Part shown: piece after piece, positions 60,994 through 64,000 of the stretch | How positions within the stretch are numbered: position 1 is the first letter of the stretch | Layout: each line of letters begins with the position of its first letter | NCBI RefSeq assembly: GCF_000237995.1 | Contig: NC_016605.1 | Span: 1,736,001-1,800,000 of the forward strand | Source: Pediococcus claussenii ATCC BAA-344 | Lineage (GTDB): Bacteria; Bacillota; Bacilli; Lactobacillales; Lactobacillaceae | Reading direction: 5' to 3' | Length of the DNA: 64,000 nucleotides | Notes under the pieces: generated by a model | Database searches by the model: none | Seen by the model: only the letters and a program-made list of their open reading frames with translations | What the model was told of the DNA's origin: nothing | Program-made: the position numbers and the translations under genes

Positions 60994-61695
60994 TTATTCT
61001 CCTATTTCTACTAAAGCATTAGCCATCTTCAAGTCGTATGGTGTTGTGATTTTAAAGTTAAAGCTTTCTCCCCGAACCATTTTAACTTTCTCACCAGCTA
61101 GTAAACAAATTTTAGCTGAGTCCGATAGAATTGCCTTTTGGTCTTCTGTTAACTGATTGTAAGCACTCATTAGCGCCTTGATATTAAAACTTTGTGGTGT
61201 TTGGCCTTGATACATCTTGTCGCGTACAGGAATATCTTCAACTTCTTCATTTTCACCTTGAACAATCGTATCAATAGCTGGAATAACAGTATCAACAGCC
61301 TTATTTTTTAATGCTGCTTCAATATTGTCGCTTATAATTCTTTCTGTAATAAATGGACGTACAGCATCATGTGTAACGACGATATCGTCATCGTTCAATC
61401 CGAAGTTATCCTGAATATATTCGATTCCCTTCATCAAGGTTTCATTACGTTCGCTACCACCAACCACTACTTTCACGCGTTCATCAGCAATGTAACGATC
61501 AATAAGCGTTTGGGTATGACTTACCCAGTCAGAAGGACAAACTACTAGAATCGCATCAAACCGATTCTCAAGCACAAACTTTTCAACAGTATGAATTAGA
61601 ATTGGTTTGTCAGCCAATGAAAGGAACTGTTTTGGCATTTTAACATTACCCATTCGAGTACCTTTTCCACCAGCTAAGATCTGTGCATAAATCAT
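60994..61695 (-). CDS. tarI: Ribitol-5-phosphate cytidylyltransferase TarI, 233 aa
   Basis: An IspD-type nucleotidyltransferase: the N-terminal AQILAGGKGTRMGNVKMPKQFL binds CTP, followed by VTHDAVRPFI and the GQTPQSFN region near residue 165. It makes CDP-ribitol from CTP and ribitol 5-phosphate, the donor for wall teichoic acid. AATGAGGTAAG precedes the ATG. First gene of the tarI-tarJ-tarK-tarL-like operon. The same fold includes IspD, but the direct tarJ linkage settles the assignment. Confidence 0.94.
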   Translation of the reverse strand: MIYAQILAGGKGTRMGNVKMPKQFLSLADKPILIHTVEKFVLENRFDAILVVCPSDWVSHTQTLIDRYIADERVKVVVGGSERNETLMKGIEYIQDNFGLNDDDIVVTHDAVRPFITERIISDNIEAALKNKAVDTVIPAIDTIVQGENEEVEDIPVRDKMYQGQTPQSFNIKALMSAYNQLTEDQKAILSDSAKICLLAGEKVKMVRGESFNFKITTPYDLKMANALVEIGE

Positions 61696-61884
61696 ATTTA
61701 CTTACCTCATTATTCTTTTTAAGCTTAATTATACCGTCTTATCATTATATTTGTAAAAATAATTAACATTTTTGCAACAATTCTTTCCTAATAATTAATG
61801 AATTAATTTACATCCCATAGCATTTTTAACGCTAATCAACCAATTTATTATATAATCAAATCAACACAAAAGGGAGATGAGCTT

Positions 61885-62445
61885 ATGGCTATAAATGAAG
61901 CGCTTTTAATTATTGACTATACAAACGATTTTGTTGATGAAAAGGGAGCATTGACCTGCGGAGAACCTGGTCAGCTAATCGAACCAGCAATTATTCACTA
62001 TGCAAATGAAGCTTTAAAAGACGACAGTTGGGTATTACTTCCAACTGATGTTCACGTACCGAATGACCCTTATCATCCTGAAACAAAACTATTCCCACCA
62101 CATAATGTTCGTGGAACTTGGGGACGCAAATATTACGGCGAACTTGAGGGCTGGTATAACGAGCAAGAATCCAACCCACATGTTTGGGCTTTCGACAAAA
62201 CGCGATACAGCTCGTTTGCTGGTACTGATTTAGATATTCGGCTACGTGAGCGACATATTGATACCTTACATTTAGTTGGTGTATGCACAGATATTTGCGT
62301 TCTCCATACTGCCGTGGATGCTTATAATTTAGGATATAACCTTGTGATTCATAAAAATGGAGTCGCAACTTTTACTGAACATGGACAAGAATGGGCCTTA
62401 GATCACTTTAAAAACAGTTTAGGAGCCAAAATAGTTACCAATTAA
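61885..62445 (+). CDS. Isochorismatase-family cysteine hydrolase (nicotinamidase-like), 186 aa
   Basis: The catalytic Asp is in IIDYTNDFV (Asp10), the lysine in FDKTRYSSF and the cysteine in VGVCTDICVLHTA, the triad of the family. The metal ligands of nicotinamidases fit PTDVHVPNDPYHPE. It is probably a nicotinamidase in NAD salvage, although other amidase activities are possible. GGGAGATG precedes the ATG. Divergent from tarI. A GNAT gene follows after 27 bp. Confidence 0.9.
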   Translation: MAINEALLIIDYTNDFVDEKGALTCGEPGQLIEPAIIHYANEALKDDSWVLLPTDVHVPNDPYHPETKLFPPHNVRGTWGRKYYGELEGWYNEQESNPHVWAFDKTRYSSFAGTDLDIRLRERHIDTLHLVGVCTDICVLHTAVDAYNLGYNLVIHKNGVATFTEHGQEWALDHFKNSLGAKIVTN

Positions 62446-62472
62446 GCACCCGTGAAATGAGGTTAACTAACT

Positions 62473-63003
62473 ATCAAAATTAAACTTATAACTGCTGAAA
62501 ATCAGAACGCGCTTAATTTAAAAAACGAACCATTTGAATTAATTGGAAGAATGATTGTCACCCGATCGCTTAATACTTGGGAACACACAGAAGATCTCCT
62601 TTTAAAATCACAAATTATAAAACAAACTTTTCCTGACGAGCATTATTGCTTAGATAAAATCAATACGTCAGGCTTTGCAGTTGCTGCGTTTACCAATGAC
62701 AACTTGCCAATTGGCTTAGCGATTTTTGAAAATCAAATGTTTAAATACATGATGCTTGTAGATTTAAAAGTTAACCAAAAATATCGTGGTATGCATATTG
62801 CCTCTCAAATGTTGGACTTTGCTGAACCACTGATCAAGCAGCGTAATTACTTGGGAATTTGCGTCCTTTGTCAAGATAACAATTTACACGCCTGTCGTTT
62901 TTATTTAAATAATAGGTTTGAGATTGGTGGCTTAAACACGAATAACTATAATTTCACTTCCCAAATGGGGAAGCAAGATATTTATTTTTATAGGGATATT
63001 TAA
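62473..63003 (+). CDS. GNAT family N-acetyltransferase, about 176 aa, start codon unusual
   Basis: The second half has the GNAT acetyl-CoA motif VNQKYRGMHIASQMLDFAE. The conserved frame begins upstream of the first ATG (62551): residues IKLITAENQNALNLKNEPFELIGR read in frame from just after a TAA at 62464-62466, and PFELIGR is family-typical. No ATG, GTG or TTG lies in that stretch. GAGG at 62459-62462 stands ten bases before an ATC at 62473-62475. Either ATC is used, or translation starts at ATG 62551 without a good ribosome site, or the gene is decaying. The substrate is unknown. Confidence 0.78.
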   Translation: MKIKLITAENQNALNLKNEPFELIGRMIVTRSLNTWEHTEDLLLKSQIIKQTFPDEHYCLDKINTSGFAVAAFTNDNLPIGLAIFENQMFKYMMLVDLKVNQKYRGMHIASQMLDFAEPLIKQRNYLGICVLCQDNNLHACRFYLNNRFEIGGLNTNNYNFTSQMGKQDIYFYRDI

Positions 63004-63081
63004 AGAATTTCGAAAAAGTTTGCCCTTCCCATTTTGCAACTGTAGAATTGACTACAACTTTACAGGGGGAATTCTAATTTT

Positions 63082-63609
63082 ATGTTACTTTCAATTATTA
63101 TAGTTCTAATTTTATTATCCGCAATTTTTAGAGGTTATCGTCGTGGTTTTATTCTTGAACTTCTCTACACAATTGGATATATTGCCGTATTCATTTTTGC
63201 ACGTTTTTATACCACACCACTGTCTACTTTTTTGACTAACTCATTTGGTGGTTGGACCAAAGACGCACTCGAAAATCTGACAATAATGCATTCTCTTTCA
63301 TTCATTATTCTAATGTCTTTTGGATGGATTATCATTCGTGCAATTGGTCGTGCTTCAAAAATGATTACCTGGTTACCTGTAATTAAACAAGTTAATGGCT
63401 TGGCTGGAGGAGCTGTAGCTTTCATTATTAGTTACGCAGTTGTTTTTATTATACTGTCTGTAAGTCAGTTTATTCCTAACAATTTTTACCAATCTCAGCT
63501 TTCAGAATCACCCATTGCGCAAGGGATTATAAGTAAAACTCCAGGAATATCATCCCAGATTTTAAATGATTATGTTCTCCATACTAACCAAACTAAAAAA
63601 GCCCTTTAG
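63082..63609 (+). CDS. CvpA family membrane protein, 175 aa
   Basis: Four membrane segments in the CvpA pattern: an initial IIIVLILLSAIFRGYRRGFILELLYTIGYIAVFIFARFY, then IRAIGRASKMITWLPVIKQVNGLAGGAVAFIISYAVVFIIL. The Gly- and Arg-containing first loop (RGYRRGF) is conserved. In E. coli CvpA is needed for colicin V production and envelope stress tolerance. GGGGGAATT precedes the ATG. Two small genes follow in the same direction with 10-11 bp gaps, so it heads a possible operon. Confidence 0.88.
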   Translation: MLLSIIIVLILLSAIFRGYRRGFILELLYTIGYIAVFIFARFYTTPLSTFLTNSFGGWTKDALENLTIMHSLSFIILMSFGWIIIRAIGRASKMITWLPVIKQVNGLAGGAVAFIISYAVVFIILSVSQFIPNNFYQSQLSESPIAQGIISKTPGISSQILNDYVLHTNQTKKAL

Positions 63610-63620
63610 GAGCAACTCCA

Positions 63621-63860
63621 ATGAACTTCAAATTAATTAAAATATATATCGCTTCACATCTTGCAAGTGCAAACACAAGGCTTGAGGAAGTTAACGAACC
63701 TCAACCTGGATTATTAGTTACCATTGACGATGAAACTAGTTTCTTTTATGCTAGTTCTGAGAACAGGAACGAATTTTGGGAGAAGTATGATGGAAAAGTT
63801 TTCTATCATACTTTCAATCCCACTGATCGGACCTTTGAATCAAAGGAAATTTCTCACTAA
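63621..63860 (+). CDS. Small acidic protein of unknown function, 79 aa
   Basis: A small soluble protein with no membrane segment or catalytic motif that could be recognised. AGGAG lies just before the ATG, 11 bp after cvpA, so co-transcription is likely. No family assignment was made. Confidence 0.6.
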   Translation: MNFKLIKIYIASHLASANTRLEEVNEPQPGLLVTIDDETSFFYASSENRNEFWEKYDGKVFYHTFNPTDRTFESKEISH

Positions 63861-63870
63861 GGAGAATATA

Positions 63871-64000
63871 ATGGACCAATTTTATACAGTCACACTTTTT
63901 ATAACTCGCTGGATTTTTATTTTATTTACTATCTCAGCCATTTGTGGAGGCCTGTTTGTTGCCGTAAAAATTTTAACAGATCATCCACAAACTAAAAACG
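63871..64000 (+). CDS. N-terminal part of a membrane protein (runs off the right edge)
   Basis: ATG 63871 has AAGGAG upstream, 10 bp after the preceding stop. The visible 43 residues include one hydrophobic segment (WIFILFTISAICGGLFVAVKIL). The gene continues beyond the window, so no identification is possible. Confidence 0.6.
   Translation, partial: MDQFYTVTLFITRWIFILFTISAICGGLFVAVKILTDHPQTKN

Noticed and set aside
61991-62368. 125-codon minus-strand frame
   Set aside because: Antisense to the isochorismatase-family gene, whose catalytic triad is intact.

Overview
The window is AT-rich, low-GC Gram-positive DNA and looks like the chromosome of a member of the Lactobacillaceae. Supporting signs are Shine-Dalgarno-led genes with frequent TTG/GTG starts, a C69 dipeptidase, a DUF2922/DUF1659 pair, an LPQTG-anchored Cna-B adhesin, a tarIJKL-type wall teichoic acid set, and a walR-walK-yycH-yycI-yycJ-htrA-rlmH cluster, which in Firmicutes usually lies near the replication origin. 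No transposase, integrase, prophage or CRISPR array was seen. The species was not determined.

Layout. 1-2000: end of an unidentified membrane protein, a Crp/Fnr regulator and a HoxN-type nickel/cobalt permease. 2200-7260: Gfo/Idh/MocA dehydrogenase plus a VOC protein, then a TetR regulator and an 878-residue MMPL exporter. 7320-10400 (minus): H+-ATPase-like P-type pump and a MagIII-like DNA glycosylase. 10500-13450: dipeptidase, SDR plus MarR pair, and a multi-stem RNA/terminator element. 13570-17760: XRE regulator, repeat-rich surface adhesin, DUF2922/DUF1659. 17900-20650: TMEM175-type channel, SDR, PHP phosphatase. 20730-24700 (minus): a beta-glucoside PTS operon (EIIC, GH1, ROK kinase) with a cre-like site. 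24760-30810: cell-surface proteins, including a 1196-residue YhgE/Pip protein preceded by an ArsR regulator; the two genes share an upstream sequence motif. 30860-37120: DegV, HIT, TetR with divergent PEBP and TSUP genes around a perfect palindrome, NTF2-like, YaaA, an SDR-like protein and a histidine phosphatase. 37347-37663: an array of 95-bp tandem repeats, each with two hairpins. 37890-41340: BCCT transporter, sugar acetyltransferase, lipoprotein GH46 chitosanase.

41459-52040 (minus): a 797-residue protein with an isolated sigma-70 region-4 helix-turn-helix, rlmH, a 400-bp cluster of DnaA boxes, then htrA, yycJ, yycI, yycH, walK and walR. 52270-56840: PepN-type aminopeptidase, tRNA-Lys(CUU), FAH hydrolase and a YxeA-like protein. 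56950-61700 (minus): tarL-, tarK-, tarJ- and tarI-like genes, which together should make CDP-ribitol and polymerise ribitol phosphate. 61885-64000: isochorismatase-family hydrolase, GNAT acetyltransferase, CvpA and small proteins.

Cell-envelope functions recur: WalKR control, teichoic acid, the LPQTG adhesin, YhgE/Pip, MMPL and HtrA. The least explained items are the 95-bp hairpin array, the DnaA-box cluster away from a visible dnaA, the multi-stem element after the MarR gene, the sigma-4 protein, and two genes whose conserved frame begins after a Shine-Dalgarno sequence at ATC rather than at a normal start codon.
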